A stretch of DNA of 64,000 nucleotides from Acidovorax sp. sif1233. GTDB taxonomy: Bacteria > Pseudomonadota > Gammaproteobacteria > Burkholderiales > Burkholderiaceae_C. This document shows, piece after piece, positions 41,744 through 51,511 of this stretch. Under the pieces are notes generated by a model that had not been told where the DNA came from, did no database searches, and worked only from the letters and a program-made list of their open reading frames with translations. A program made the position numbers and the translations under genes. How positions within the stretch are numbered: position 1 is the stretch's first letter; each line of letters begins with the position of its first letter. The DNA is taken from positions 124,001 through 188,000 of the forward strand of contig NZ_JAHUWZ010000006.1 of the NCBI RefSeq assembly GCF_019218755.1, written 5' to 3'.

Positions 41744-43719
41744 ACCCCGAGACCACCCCAGCCAGCGTGCCCCAGGCGCCCCACGTGCACTCCGTGCAGC
41801 ACACGGGCAGCCCGGGCCATGGGCATGAGGACCCGAACCAGTTCGCGCTGCTGCGCCAGCGGCGCTTCGCCCCGTTCTTCTGGACCCAGTTCTCCGGCGC
41901 CGCCAACGACAACCTCTTCAAGTTCGCATTCACCGTGATGGTGACGTACCAGCTCAGCGTGTCGTGGCTGCCGCCCGCGATGGCGGGGCTGGTGATCGGC
42001 GCGCTGTTCATCCTGCCGTTCCTGCTGTTCTCGGCCACCTCGGGGCAGCTCACCGACAAGTACGACAAGACGCGCATGATCCGCTTCGTGAAGAACCTGG
42101 AGATCGCCATCATGCTGGTGGCCGCCTTCGGGTTCATCGCGGGCAACGTGCCCGTCCTGCTGCTGTGCACCTTCCTCATGGGCGTGCACTCCACGCTGTT
42201 CGGGCCGGTCAAGTTCGCCTACATGCCGCAGGTGCTCAACGAGCGCGAACTCACGGGCGGCAACGGCATGGTCGAGATGGGAACCTTCGTGGCCATCCTG
42301 CTGGGCAACGTGGCGGGGGGCCTGCTGGTGGCGCTGCCGGGCATCGGCCACACCACGGTGGCCGTGGCCTGTGTGGTGGCCGCGCTGGCGGGGCGCGCCG
42401 TGGCGCAGTTCATTCCCCCGGTGCCGGCCACCGACCCGGGGCTCACGATCAACTGGAACCCCTTCACCGAGACCTGGCGCAACCTCAGGCTCGCGCATGG
42501 CAACATCGTGGTGTTCCGCTCGCTGCTGGGCATCAGCTGGATGTGGTTCTTCGGCGCGGTGTTCCTGAGCCAGTTCCCCAGCCTGGCCAAGGAGGTGCTG
42601 CACGGCAACGAGCAGGTGGCCTCGCTGCTGCTGGTGGTGTTCTCCATCGGCATCGGCATCGGCTCGCTGCTGTGCGAGGTGCTCTCGCGCCGCCATGTCG
42701 AGATCGGCCTGGTGCCCCTGGGCGCCATCGGCATGAGCGTGTTCTCCATCGACCTGTACTTCGCCGCGCGCAGCCTGCCGCCCGCGGAGATCATGGGCCT
42801 TGGCACCTTTCTCGCGCAGAGCCAGCACTGGCGCGTGATGCTCGACCTGGCGCTGCTCAGCCTGTTCGCGGGCCTGTACAGCGTGCCCATGTACGCGCTG
42901 ATCCAGATGCGCAGCCAGCCCACGCACCGCGCGCGCATCATCGCGGCCAACAACATCCTGAACGCGCTGTTCATGATCGCGAGTTCGCTCATCGCGGGTG
43001 CCTTGCTGGGCGCCGGCTTCACGGTGCCGCAGATCTTCCTGTTCACCGGCCTGGCCAATGCGGTGGTGGCGTTCTACATCTTCATGCTGGTGCCCGAGTA
43101 CCTGCTGCGCTTCGTGGCCTGGGTGTCCTCGCGTTTCGTCTACCGCTTCAAGGTGCAGGGCGACGAGAACCTGCCCAGCACGGGCGCGGCCATCCTGGCC
43201 TGCAACCACGTGAGCTTTGTGGATGCCGTGCTGCTCATGGCGGCCAGCCCGCGCCCCATCTACTTCGTGATGGACCACCGCATCTTCCGCGTGCCGGTGC
43301 TCGGCTGGCTGTTCCGCCTGGCCAAGGCCATCCCCATCGCTCCCTACAAGGAAGACCCCAAGACCTACGAAGCCGCCTTCGACCGCGCCGCGCAGGTGCT
43401 GCGCGAAGGCGACCTGCTGGCCATCTTTCCCGAAGGCGGCATCACCAAGGACGGGCAACTGCAGGAGTTCAAGGGCGGCATCATGAAGATCATCGAGCGT
43501 GCCCGCGAAGAGGGCATCGAAGCGCCCGTCATTCCCATGGCGCTGACCAATCTGTGGGGCTCGTACTTCAGCCGCATCGAGCAGGGCGGGGCCATGGTGC
43601 GGCCCTTCCGGCGGGGCTTCTACAGCCGCGTGGGCCTGAACGTGGGGCACGCCGTGGCGCCGTCGGACGTGCAGCCTTCGTTGCTGCGTTCGCGCGTGGC
43701 GGACCTGCTCGGAGCCTGA
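41740..43719 (+). CDS. LplT-like MFS transporter fused to a PlsC-type acyltransferase
   Basis: The 659-residue protein has an MFS domain (residues ~30-450: FAPFFWTQFSGAANDNLFKFAF, as in LplT lysophospholipid flippases) followed by a PlsC-like 1-acylglycerol-3-phosphate acyltransferase (~460-650) with the NHVSFVD (HX4D) motif and FPEGGITKDG. The acyl-ACP synthetase domain of E. coli Aas is absent. It probably re-acylates lysophospholipids brought in across the inner membrane. GAGGAG precedes the ATG at 41740, which overlaps the ceramidase-like gene. Confidence 0.88.
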   Translation: MNPETTPASVPQAPHVHSVQHTGSPGHGHEDPNQFALLRQRRFAPFFWTQFSGAANDNLFKFAFTVMVTYQLSVSWLPPAMAGLVIGALFILPFLLFSATSGQLTDKYDKTRMIRFVKNLEIAIMLVAAFGFIAGNVPVLLLCTFLMGVHSTLFGPVKFAYMPQVLNERELTGGNGMVEMGTFVAILLGNVAGGLLVALPGIGHTTVAVACVVAALAGRAVAQFIPPVPATDPGLTINWNPFTETWRNLRLAHGNIVVFRSLLGISWMWFFGAVFLSQFPSLAKEVLHGNEQVASLLLVVFSIGIGIGSLLCEVLSRRHVEIGLVPLGAIGMSVFSIDLYFAARSLPPAEIMGLGTFLAQSQHWRVMLDLALLSLFAGLYSVPMYALIQMRSQPTHRARIIAANNILNALFMIASSLIAGALLGAGFTVPQIFLFTGLANAVVAFYIFMLVPEYLLRFVAWVSSRFVYRFKVQGDENLPSTGAAILACNHVSFVDAVLLMAASPRPIYFVMDHRIFRVPVLGWLFRLAKAIPIAPYKEDPKTYEAAFDRAAQVLREGDLLAIFPEGGITKDGQLQEFKGGIMKIIERAREEGIEAPVIPMALTNLWGSYFSRIEQGGAMVRPFRRGFYSRVGLNVGHAVAPSDVQPSLLRSRVADLLGA

Positions 43720-43724
43720 CCGCC

Positions 43725-44252
43725 ATGGAGCAGGACCGGGTGGAACAGGAAGAGCGCACCGCGCTGGCCCGCAAGATCATGGCCTTTCTGCGGGAGATCG
43801 GCCTGGACGTGGCCGAGGACGAGCTTGCCGGCGGCAACAGCTTCCTGCCCGGCGTGCGCATCGCGCGCGGCGGCCTGAGGGTGGACCTGGCGCGGCTGCG
43901 GTGGCCCGGCGACCTGCTGCACGAGGCCGGACACCTGGCCGTGGTGCCCGCAGCCCTGCGCGCGGGCATGGACGATGCCCTTGCCGAACTGCCCCCCGTG
44001 CCGCACGGCGGCGAGATCGAAGCCACGGCATGGGCCTGGGCCGCCCTGCAGCATCTGCGGCTGCCATCGGCCGTGCTGTTCCACGAAGGGGGCTACCACG
44101 GCCACTCGCAGGGCTTGCGCATGACCTTCGAGCTGGGCGTGTATCTGGGCGCTGCCGGGCTGGTGTCGGCGGGCCTCGCGGCATCGCCCGCACAGGCCGC
44201 CTCTTCGGGCGTTGCGCCCTATCCGCACCTGCAGGCCTGGCTGCGCGCCTGA
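43725..44252 (+). CDS. Uncharacterised protein with HEAGH motif
   Basis: The 175-residue protein contains LLHEAGHLAVVPAALRAGM near residue 65, an HExxH-like zinc motif (H-E-A-G-H), and a second acidic/His region VPHGGEIEATAWAWAAL. A downstream VLFHEGGYHGHSQGLR is histidine-rich. It may be a small metallopeptidase-like protein. No signal peptide. It follows the MFS-acyltransferase by five bases and is probably in the same transcript. Confidence 0.7.
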   Translation: MEQDRVEQEERTALARKIMAFLREIGLDVAEDELAGGNSFLPGVRIARGGLRVDLARLRWPGDLLHEAGHLAVVPAALRAGMDDALAELPPVPHGGEIEATAWAWAALQHLRLPSAVLFHEGGYHGHSQGLRMTFELGVYLGAAGLVSAGLAASPAQAASSGVAPYPHLQAWLRA

Positions 44253-44324
44253 GCCGCGATCCTGCCGGCATGGATACATGGGCCGGGAACCGCCCTCGGG
44301 CGTTCCGCCTGGCCTGTCGCCGGG

Positions 44325-45047
44325 TCAGTCTTTGGGCGCACCCCGGCGCGCCGGTGGCTTGGCCCCCGGCGCTGCGTCCCCGCACGAGAGCAGCTTCTCG
44401 TAGTTGCGCCGCAGGATCAGCCCTGCGTAGTACACGTGCTCGCGCATCAGCTGCTCGGCACGCACACAGTCGCGCGCGATGACCGCCTCGATGATGCGGT
44501 GGTGGTCGCCGTGCGAGCGCAGGATGATGGGATGGTCGTCCCACAGGATGATGCGGTCCGAGGCGAAGGGAATGTTCTGCGCCTGCTCCGCGAAGCGCGT
44601 GACCCAGGGGTTGCCCGAGGCTTCCAGCAGCGTGTCGTGGATGGTCACGTTCATCTGCTGGTAGGGCTCGTGGTCTTCGGGCCTCAGTTCTCCCAGGGCC
44701 AGGATGCGGTCGCCGTCCGCCAGCGCCCCGCGCAGCCGCTGCGCCTGTTCGGGCGTGAGTCCGCGCATGGCGGCGTTGCGGCAGGCCAGGCCTTCGAGCA
44801 CCGCGCGCACCTCGTAGGCCGCGACGATCTCCTCCATGTTGAAGCCGCGCACCAGGTAGCCGCGCTTGGGCTGGTGGTCGACCAGCCCCTCGCTGGCCAG
44901 GGTGCTCAGGGCGGCGCGCACGGGGGTGCGCGAAACGCCCAGCTTCTCGGCCAGGGGGATTTCCTCCAGCCGCTCGTCGGGCCGTATCTCCCCGTTGAGG
45001 ATCCAGTTGCGCAGCGTCTCGGTCACGTCCTGGGCCAAAGTTCTCAT
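44325..45047 (-). CDS. GntR-family (FadR-type) transcriptional regulator
   Basis: The 240-residue protein has an N-terminal winged helix (RNWILNGEIRPDERLEEIPLAEKLGVSRTPVRAAL in parts) and a helical FCD effector domain with metal-binding histidines (residues such as D of HDTLLEASGN and H of HGDHHRIIEAV). It diverges from the catabolic cluster and probably represses it. The ATG at 45047 is preferred over 45095 because one TGTATACA-type operator would fall inside the longer reading frame and GGAG lies ahead of 45047. Confidence 0.88.
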   Translation of the reverse strand: MRTLAQDVTETLRNWILNGEIRPDERLEEIPLAEKLGVSRTPVRAALSTLASEGLVDHQPKRGYLVRGFNMEEIVAAYEVRAVLEGLACRNAAMRGLTPEQAQRLRGALADGDRILALGELRPEDHEPYQQMNVTIHDTLLEASGNPWVTRFAEQAQNIPFASDRIILWDDHPIILRSHGDHHRIIEAVIARDCVRAEQLMREHVYYAGLILRRNYEKLLSCGDAAPGAKPPARRGAPKD

Positions 45048-45075
45048 CCCTGCCGCTCCAGTAGAAATTTTCTTC

Positions 45076-45088
45076 AAGTATACATGTG
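45076..45088. promoter_or_regulatory. GntR-type operator, site 1
   Basis: CAAGTATACATGTG holds an imperfect GTATACAT palindrome at 45078-45085, 31 bases before the chosen start of the GntR gene. It matches the second site's core. Confidence 0.5.
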
Positions 45089-45138
45089 CTGCCATTAATG
45101 GCCTTTTTACGGGTTATCCCTGAGATAAATCAGTATTC

Positions 45139-45148
45139 ATGTATACAT
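45139..45148. promoter_or_regulatory. GntR-type operator, site 2
   Basis: ATGTATACAT is a perfect palindrome within TTCATGTATACATAATT, between the GntR gene and the first SDR gene. FadR-type GntR proteins favour TGTATACA-like sites. It could control both divergent transcripts. Confidence 0.6.
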
Positions 45149-45197
45149 AATTGCCTCGCTCACGCACCATGCGTGATTTTGATCAAGAAGGGCGAGC

Positions 45198-46049
45198 GTG
45201 GATATGGCAAGGGTTGCAAGTGAAGATGGCGGCTGGCTGGGGTTGGCAAACCGCACCGGTGTGGTGACGGGCGCAGGCGGCGGCATCGGCCTGGAGATCG
45301 CCGTGCAGCTGCTGGCCGCGGGAGCCCGCGTCGCCTTGCTCGACCGCGATGCACAGCGCCTGGCGGAGATCGCCGGCGGACTGGGCGAGCACCCGGGCCG
45401 GGTCCTGCCGATCACCTGCGACGTGACCGACCCGCACAGCGTGCAGGCGGCGGCGGACCAGGTGCAAAAGGCCTGGGGCGCGGTGGATCTGCTGGTCAAC
45501 AATGCCGCGGCCCTGTACGCCGACGCGCTGATGGACATCGCCGTCGACAAGTGGAACCAGCTGCTGTCGGTGAACCTGACCGGCTACCTGCTGTGCGCCC
45601 AGGCCTTCGGGCGGCAGATGATCGCCCACGGCGGGGGCTCGATGGTTCACATCGCGTCCATCTCGGCCAGCATTCCGCAGCCCTACAGCGGGGCGTACAG
45701 CGTGAGCAAGGCGGGCGTGAAGATGCTGTCGCAGCTGCTGGCCGTCGAGCTGGGCGCGCACGGCGTGCGCAGCAACGTGGTCAGCCCCGCGATGATCCGC
45801 ACGCCCATGAGCGAGGGCATCTACACGGACCCCGCGGTGCGCCTGCGGCGCGAACAGATCGTGCCTGCCGGCCGCATCAGCACGCCCTCGGACATCGCCG
45901 GCGCCGTGCTGTTCCTGTCCAGCGAGCGGGCCAGCTACATCAGCGGCCAGGAATTCCTCGTCGACGGCGGCCTGACGCAGGCTTGGCTGGGCCTGATTCC
46001 CCGCCCAGGGTTCGAGAAGAAGGACACGGCCCCACAGCCGGCCGCCTGA
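45198..46049 (+). CDS. Short-chain dehydrogenase/reductase (cluster gene 1)
   Basis: The 283-residue protein has the SDR cofactor motif VVTGAGGGIGLEIAV (near residue 20), the NNAA element (LLVNNAAALY) and the catalytic serine with Y-SVS-K in SGAYSVSKAG. It should oxidise or reduce a cyclic or hydroxylated substrate using NAD(P). The start is GTG at 45198 (spacing to GAAGGG) or ATG at 45204. It is the first gene of a plus-strand cluster ending with the GST gene. Confidence 0.88.
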   Translation: MDMARVASEDGGWLGLANRTGVVTGAGGGIGLEIAVQLLAAGARVALLDRDAQRLAEIAGGLGEHPGRVLPITCDVTDPHSVQAAADQVQKAWGAVDLLVNNAAALYADALMDIAVDKWNQLLSVNLTGYLLCAQAFGRQMIAHGGGSMVHIASISASIPQPYSGAYSVSKAGVKMLSQLLAVELGAHGVRSNVVSPAMIRTPMSEGIYTDPAVRLRREQIVPAGRISTPSDIAGAVLFLSSERASYISGQEFLVDGGLTQAWLGLIPRPGFEKKDTAPQPAA

Positions 46050-46098
46050 CGCCATTGCGCTCCCCCGTTACCTCACCCCCCCAAAAAAGGAGACTCTC

Positions 46099-47307
46099 GT
46101 GAAACCAGCCAAGTCCTTGCTCGTGGCCTGCGTGGCCGCACTTTCCACCTTCTGCGCGCAGGCGCAGACCGAACCGGGCCTGACCGACAAGACCATCAAG
46201 CTCGGCCTGTTCGGGCCGCTGTCGGGCAACTCCATGGCCTACGGCTTCGACGTGATGAACGCGGCCAAGATGTACTACGACAAGATCAACAAGGACGGCG
46301 GCATCCACGGGCGCAAGATCGAACTGGTGGTCGAGGACGACCGCTGCAACGCCAACGACCTGCTGGCCGCCGTGAAGAAGCTCACCGAGCAGGACAAGGT
46401 CTTCGCGCTCAACGGGGGCTCCTGCTCTGCCGCCGTGGTGGGCGCGCGCGAGTACGTGGAACGCTCGCAGATCCCCCTGGTGATGCTCAACGCGTCGGGC
46501 GACGGCGCCCTGTACCCGCCGTCGAAGTACATCTACGGCGCGTTCTCCATCTCCCAGCGCGCGGTGGGCGGCTCGATGGTGCAGTTCGCCGCCGAGCACC
46601 TCAAGGGCAAGAAGATCGGCTACATCAACCACGACGATGCCTATGGCGGGTGGAACCTCGAAGCGGCGGAGTTCCAGGCCAAGCAGCTCGGGGTGGACCT
46701 GCAGGTCCAGTCGGTCGCGCCGAACCTGACCGACGTGACCGCGCCGATGCTCAAGATCCGCGCCGCCAACCCCGACGTGCTGCTGATCACCACCTACGCG
46801 CGCCCCGTGAGCCTGCTGGTCAAGAAAGCGCAGGAGCTGGGCTGGACCAAACCCATCGTGATCGCCGTCAACGGCACGGCCGACCTCAAGCAGCTGGTCG
46901 AGAACGTGGGCAGCAAGGATGCGTTCAAGAACGTCTACCTGCAGGAAGTGATGGCCGACGTGGCCGGCGGCCCCAAGCTCAAGTGGGTCTACGACATGTA
47001 CAAGGCCTACTACCCCGAGCTGGCCGCCAAGCCCGGCTATCCGCAGACCTACATGCCCTACGGCATCCCGTCGGCGATGACCGTGGTCAACGCGCTCAAG
47101 GCCGCGGGCCCGCAGCTCACGCGGGAGAAGTTCCTCACCGCGCTGTCGCAGACCAAGTTCGAGTCGAACGTGATGGCCGGCCCGATCGAGCTCACGCCCA
47201 CCGACCACGCGGGCCAGAAATCGGCCATCTACCTCAAGTTCGACGGCACCAACATGACCGCGGTCCCCGGCGCCTACCGCAGCCTCTGGACCTACCAGCC
47301 CAAGTAA
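46099..47307 (+). CDS. Branched-chain amino-acid-type ABC transporter binding protein
   Basis: The 402-residue periplasmic protein has a signal peptide (LLVACVAALSTFCAQAQ) and the LivJ-type Periplas_BP_6 fold: IKLGLFGPLSGNSMAYGFDV, then VEDDRCNANDLLAAVKKL. Members carry many acids and aromatics, not just leucine. It precedes its permeases and ATPases. The start is GTG at 46099 after AAAAGGAGA. The substrate is probably the compound oxidised by the surrounding dehydrogenases. Confidence 0.9.
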   Translation: MKPAKSLLVACVAALSTFCAQAQTEPGLTDKTIKLGLFGPLSGNSMAYGFDVMNAAKMYYDKINKDGGIHGRKIELVVEDDRCNANDLLAAVKKLTEQDKVFALNGGSCSAAVVGAREYVERSQIPLVMLNASGDGALYPPSKYIYGAFSISQRAVGGSMVQFAAEHLKGKKIGYINHDDAYGGWNLEAAEFQAKQLGVDLQVQSVAPNLTDVTAPMLKIRAANPDVLLITTYARPVSLLVKKAQELGWTKPIVIAVNGTADLKQLVENVGSKDAFKNVYLQEVMADVAGGPKLKWVYDMYKAYYPELAAKPGYPQTYMPYGIPSAMTVVNALKAAGPQLTREKFLTALSQTKFESNVMAGPIELTPTDHAGQKSAIYLKFDGTNMTAVPGAYRSLWTYQPK

Positions 47308-47361
47308 CCAACCAGGAGAAGGGGCCGGTCCACGCCCGCGTGCGGCCGCCCCTCCATCGCC

Positions 47362-48264
47362 ATGAGTTTCAGTGAGATTTGGCTGTTTCTGCAGCAGGGC
47401 ATCCTTTCCGGCCTGGTGACGGGCAGCGTCTATGCGCTGCTGGCCATCGCCATCGTCGCGATCTTCAAGACCACCGACGTGCCGAACTTCGCCCAGGGCG
47501 AGATCTTCATGATCGGCGGCTATGTGGCGCTGTCCCTGCTGCTGATCGCGGGCTGGTCGTACGCCGTGGTCATCCCCGTCACGGTGGTCGCCGTGGCGGT
47601 GGGCGCGGCGCTCTTCCAGCGGGTGGTGATGGAGCGGGTGACCCATTCCAAGGGCGTGGGCCCGCAGCTGGTGATCGCCACGCTGGGCCTGGCCTACATG
47701 CTCAAGGGCCTGGTGCGCCAGACCGGGCTGGGCGACACGCCGCGCTCGCTGCCGCCCCTGGTCTCCAACGACCCCGTGATCATCGGCGACGCCTTTCTCA
47801 CGCGGCTCGACGTGGCGATCTTCGCCGCCTCCATCACCGCGATGGTGCTGATCTACCTGATGTTCAACCACACGCGCATCGGCAAGGCGATGCGGGCCGT
47901 GGGCATGAACCCGCGCGCCGCGCAGATCGTCGGCATCCGCCTGTCGCGCATCCGCATGATGGTGTGGGCCATGGCAGGCCTGCTGTCCGCGCTGGCCGCC
48001 CTGCTCATTACCCCCAAGATCCTCATCACGCCGGACATCGCGCACATCGCGATCCTGGCCTATGCGGCGGCCATCGTGGGCGGCTTCACCAGCCTGCCGG
48101 GCGCCGTGCTGGGCGGCCTCGTCATCGGCATCGTCGAGAACCTGGTGGGCCTGTTCATCTCCACCAACGCCATCGTGGTCGCGCCCTTCCTGGCCATCCT
48201 GGTCACGCTGATCGTGCGTCCGCAGGGCATCCTGGGCGGCAAGCCCCAAGTCAAGAAAGTATGA
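47362..48264 (+). CDS. LivH-type ABC transporter permease
   Basis: The 300-residue inner-membrane permease has LLSGLVTGSVYALLAIAI-like text (GILSGLVTGSVYALLAIAI) and the ABC-contact loop RAVGMNPRAAQIVGIRLSRIR. It pairs with the LivM-type permease, whose ATG overlaps its stop (ATGA). Confidence 0.92.
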   Translation: MSFSEIWLFLQQGILSGLVTGSVYALLAIAIVAIFKTTDVPNFAQGEIFMIGGYVALSLLLIAGWSYAVVIPVTVVAVAVGAALFQRVVMERVTHSKGVGPQLVIATLGLAYMLKGLVRQTGLGDTPRSLPPLVSNDPVIIGDAFLTRLDVAIFAASITAMVLIYLMFNHTRIGKAMRAVGMNPRAAQIVGIRLSRIRMMVWAMAGLLSALAALLITPKILITPDIAHIAILAYAAAIVGGFTSLPGAVLGGLVIGIVENLVGLFISTNAIVVAPFLAILVTLIVRPQGILGGKPQVKKV

Positions 48265-49214
48265 AAACCATGACCCGCGATCACTGGGCATTGCTCGCTG
48301 CCGCCCTGGTTCTGTCGATCCTTCCCTTCGCCGTGTCGGGCTATGTCCTGTACGTGGTCAACCTGCTGATGGTCTTCGTGGTGCTGGCCCTGGGCATGCA
48401 CGTCGTGATCGGCGAATCGGGCCAGTTCGCGCTGGCGCACGCCGCGTTCTTCGGCATCGGCATCTACACGGCCGGCATCATCAACACGGCATGGCATCCG
48501 CCCTTCGTGCTGTCCGTCCTGGCCGGCGGGGCCCTGTCGGCCGCGCTCGGCTACCTCATCGGCTACCTGGCGCTGCGCATGCGCGACATCTACCTGGCCC
48601 TGGCCACCTTCGCCTTCGGCGAGGCGATGCAATGGGTCTTTCTCACCTGGGAGCGCGTCACGGGCGGCTCCAACGGCATGAAGATGGATCCGGCCAATCT
48701 GTTCGGCTACAGGCTGACCAACGACCTGCAGGCCTACCCCTTCGTGGTGGTGCTGGCGGGGCTGATGCTGTGGCTCACCGTGGCGCTGGCGCGCTCACAG
48801 TACGGCTCGTCGCTCAGGGCCGTGCGCGAGAGCGATGTGGCCGCGATGGCCATGGGCATCAACGTCAAGGCCATGAAGCAGAGCGCGTTCGCCATCTCGG
48901 CGGCCTTCGCGGGCATCGCCGGGGGCATGTACACGCTGTTCACCTCGTTCATCCACCCGGAGAGCCTGGGCTTCCAGACCACCATCCTGGTCCTCACCAT
49001 GGTCGTCGTGGGGGGCATGGGCTCGGTGCGCGGCGCGGTGGCCGGCGCCATTGCCTTCGGCCTCATCTCCGAGCTGCTGCGCCAGCTCATGTCGGTGCAG
49101 GAAATCATCTATGGCGTGATCCTCATGGGGTTCATGATGTTCATGCCCAAGGGGCTGTTCGCCGACCGCAACCGCCGCGTGGCACGCAAGCCCGCCAAGG
49201 GGGTGCAGGCATGA
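48261..49214 (+). CDS. LivM-type ABC transporter permease
   Basis: The 317-residue permease contains GMHVVIGESGQFALAHAAFFGIGIY (in part) and the coupling loop RAVRESDVAAMAMGINVKAMKQ. The C-terminus is basic (RNRRVARKPAKG). It starts with an ATGA overlap with the LivH gene and ends with an ATGA overlap into the LivG gene, so the transporter genes are translationally coupled. Confidence 0.92.
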   Translation: MKTMTRDHWALLAAALVLSILPFAVSGYVLYVVNLLMVFVVLALGMHVVIGESGQFALAHAAFFGIGIYTAGIINTAWHPPFVLSVLAGGALSAALGYLIGYLALRMRDIYLALATFAFGEAMQWVFLTWERVTGGSNGMKMDPANLFGYRLTNDLQAYPFVVVLAGLMLWLTVALARSQYGSSLRAVRESDVAAMAMGINVKAMKQSAFAISAAFAGIAGGMYTLFTSFIHPESLGFQTTILVLTMVVVGGMGSVRGAVAGAIAFGLISELLRQLMSVQEIIYGVILMGFMMFMPKGLFADRNRRVARKPAKGVQA

Positions 49215-49967
49215 GCACGCGCCCCTTCCTGGAAGTCTCCGGCATCACCGTGCGCTTTGGCGGGCTGGTGGCCGTGAACAGCCTCTCGTTCGACGTGGCG
49301 CGCGGCTCGATCCATGCGCTGATCGGCCCCAACGGGGCCGGCAAGTCCACCACCTTCAACTGCATCTCCCGCTACTACCAGCCGACCGAAGGCCGCATCG
49401 TTGTGGACGGCGAGGACGTGACGCACCATGCACCTTCGCGCATGGCAGGCATGGGCATCGCGCGCACCTTCCAGAACCTGGAGCTGTTCGGCGACCTGAG
49501 CGTGTACGAGAACGTGCTGCTGGGCTGCCACTCGCACAGCGCGAACACGCTGGGCCGGCTGCTGCGCCGCCCCGGCGGCGAGATCCGCGACCTGGTGGAC
49601 AGCCTCATCGAGCGCGTGGGCCTGACCCACGACCGCGAGACCCGCGCCAAGGAACTCGACTTCGGCCACCAGAAGCTGCTGGAGATCGCCCGCGCCCTGG
49701 CGCTCAAGCCGCGCCTGCTGCTGCTGGACGAACCGGCGGCCGGCCTGCGCAACCGGGACATCGAGAACCTGGACCACCTGCTGACCGAACTGGCCCAGAA
49801 GGACGGCATCACCGTGCTCCTGGTCGAGCACGTGATGCAGCTGGTGATGTCGATCTCCGACCGCATCACCGTCATGTCCTTCGGCCAGAAGATCGCCGAA
49901 GGAACCCCCAAGGAAATCAGCGAGAACCCGACCGTGATCGAAGCCTACCTCGGCAAGGGAGCGGCCC

Positions 49968-49975
<8 letters not shown>
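49211..49975 (+). CDS. LivG-type ABC transporter ATP-binding protein
   Basis: The 254-residue ATPase has Walker A GPNGAGKST, Walker B LLLLDEPAAGL and switch-type His in LLVEHVM. The signature region reads LDFGHQKLLEIARAL, a normal LivG-type variant of LSGGQ. It works with the LivF-type subunit, whose start overlaps its end by eight bases. Confidence 0.92.
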
Positions 49976-50711
<736 letters not shown>

Positions 50712-50739
50712 ACGGCGCCCATTCAGCAGGAGAAATTGG

Positions 50740-51492
50740 ATGGATTTGTTGAAAGGCAAGCTCGCGCTGGTGACCGGCGCCGGCGGGGGGCTGGGCTCGG
50801 CCATTGCGCTGGGCTTCGCGAACGAGGGCGCCAAGGTGATCTGCGCCGACATCGGTGCGGACAAGGCCGAGGCCACGGCCCGGCGCATCCGCGATGCCGG
50901 CGGCGAGGCCTGGAGCGTGGTGCTGGACGTGTGCGACCGGGCCGCCGTCCAGGCCTGCGCCGCGGACCTGCAGGCGCGCATCGGCCCGATCGACGTGCTG
51001 ATCAACAACGCAGGCATTTCCGGCCGCGCGCGCATCGACGACCCGCACGCGCCCGAGGTGTGGGACCGCCTCATCGACGTGAACCTGCAGGGCCTGTTCA
51101 ACGTCACGCATGCCTTCGTGCCGGCGTTGAAGAAGACCCGGGGGTGCATCGTGAATCTGTCGTCCATCGTGGCATTCGTGAGCGGCATCTCGTCGGCGGG
51201 GTATGTCGCCTCCAAGGGCGCCGTGCGTTCGCTGACCCAGGTGCTGGCCCGCGACCTGGCGCCTTTTGGGGTGCGCGCCAATGCGGTCGCGCCCGGGCTG
51301 ATGCTGACCGAGATGGTCGCCCCGCAGCTGGCCGTGCCCGGCGGCACGGACTGGTACATGAAGCGCGTGCCCGCGGGCCGCGGCGGCGAGGTCGAGGAAA
51401 TCGTCGGACCCGTGGTCTTTCTTTCCTCCCACATGGCCAGCTATGTGAATGGTGTGGTGCTGCCCGTCGATGGCGGCTTTCTCTCGGCTTGA
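50740..51492 (+). CDS. Short-chain dehydrogenase/reductase (cluster gene 2)
   Basis: The 250-residue protein has VTGAGGGLGSAIALGFANEGA, INNAG and the catalytic NLSSIVAFVSGISSAGYVASKGAV (in part, Y-VAS-K). VNGVVLPVDGGFLSA closes the fold. It is separated from the LivF gene by 28 bases and from the next SDR by 19 bases. It probably oxidises a different intermediate from the first SDR. Confidence 0.88.
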   Translation: MDLLKGKLALVTGAGGGLGSAIALGFANEGAKVICADIGADKAEATARRIRDAGGEAWSVVLDVCDRAAVQACAADLQARIGPIDVLINNAGISGRARIDDPHAPEVWDRLIDVNLQGLFNVTHAFVPALKKTRGCIVNLSSIVAFVSGISSAGYVASKGAVRSLTQVLARDLAPFGVRANAVAPGLMLTEMVAPQLAVPGGTDWYMKRVPAGRGGEVEEIVGPVVFLSSHMASYVNGVVLPVDGGFLSA

Positions 51493-51511
51493 TCGGAATC
51501 TTCGCAAACAC

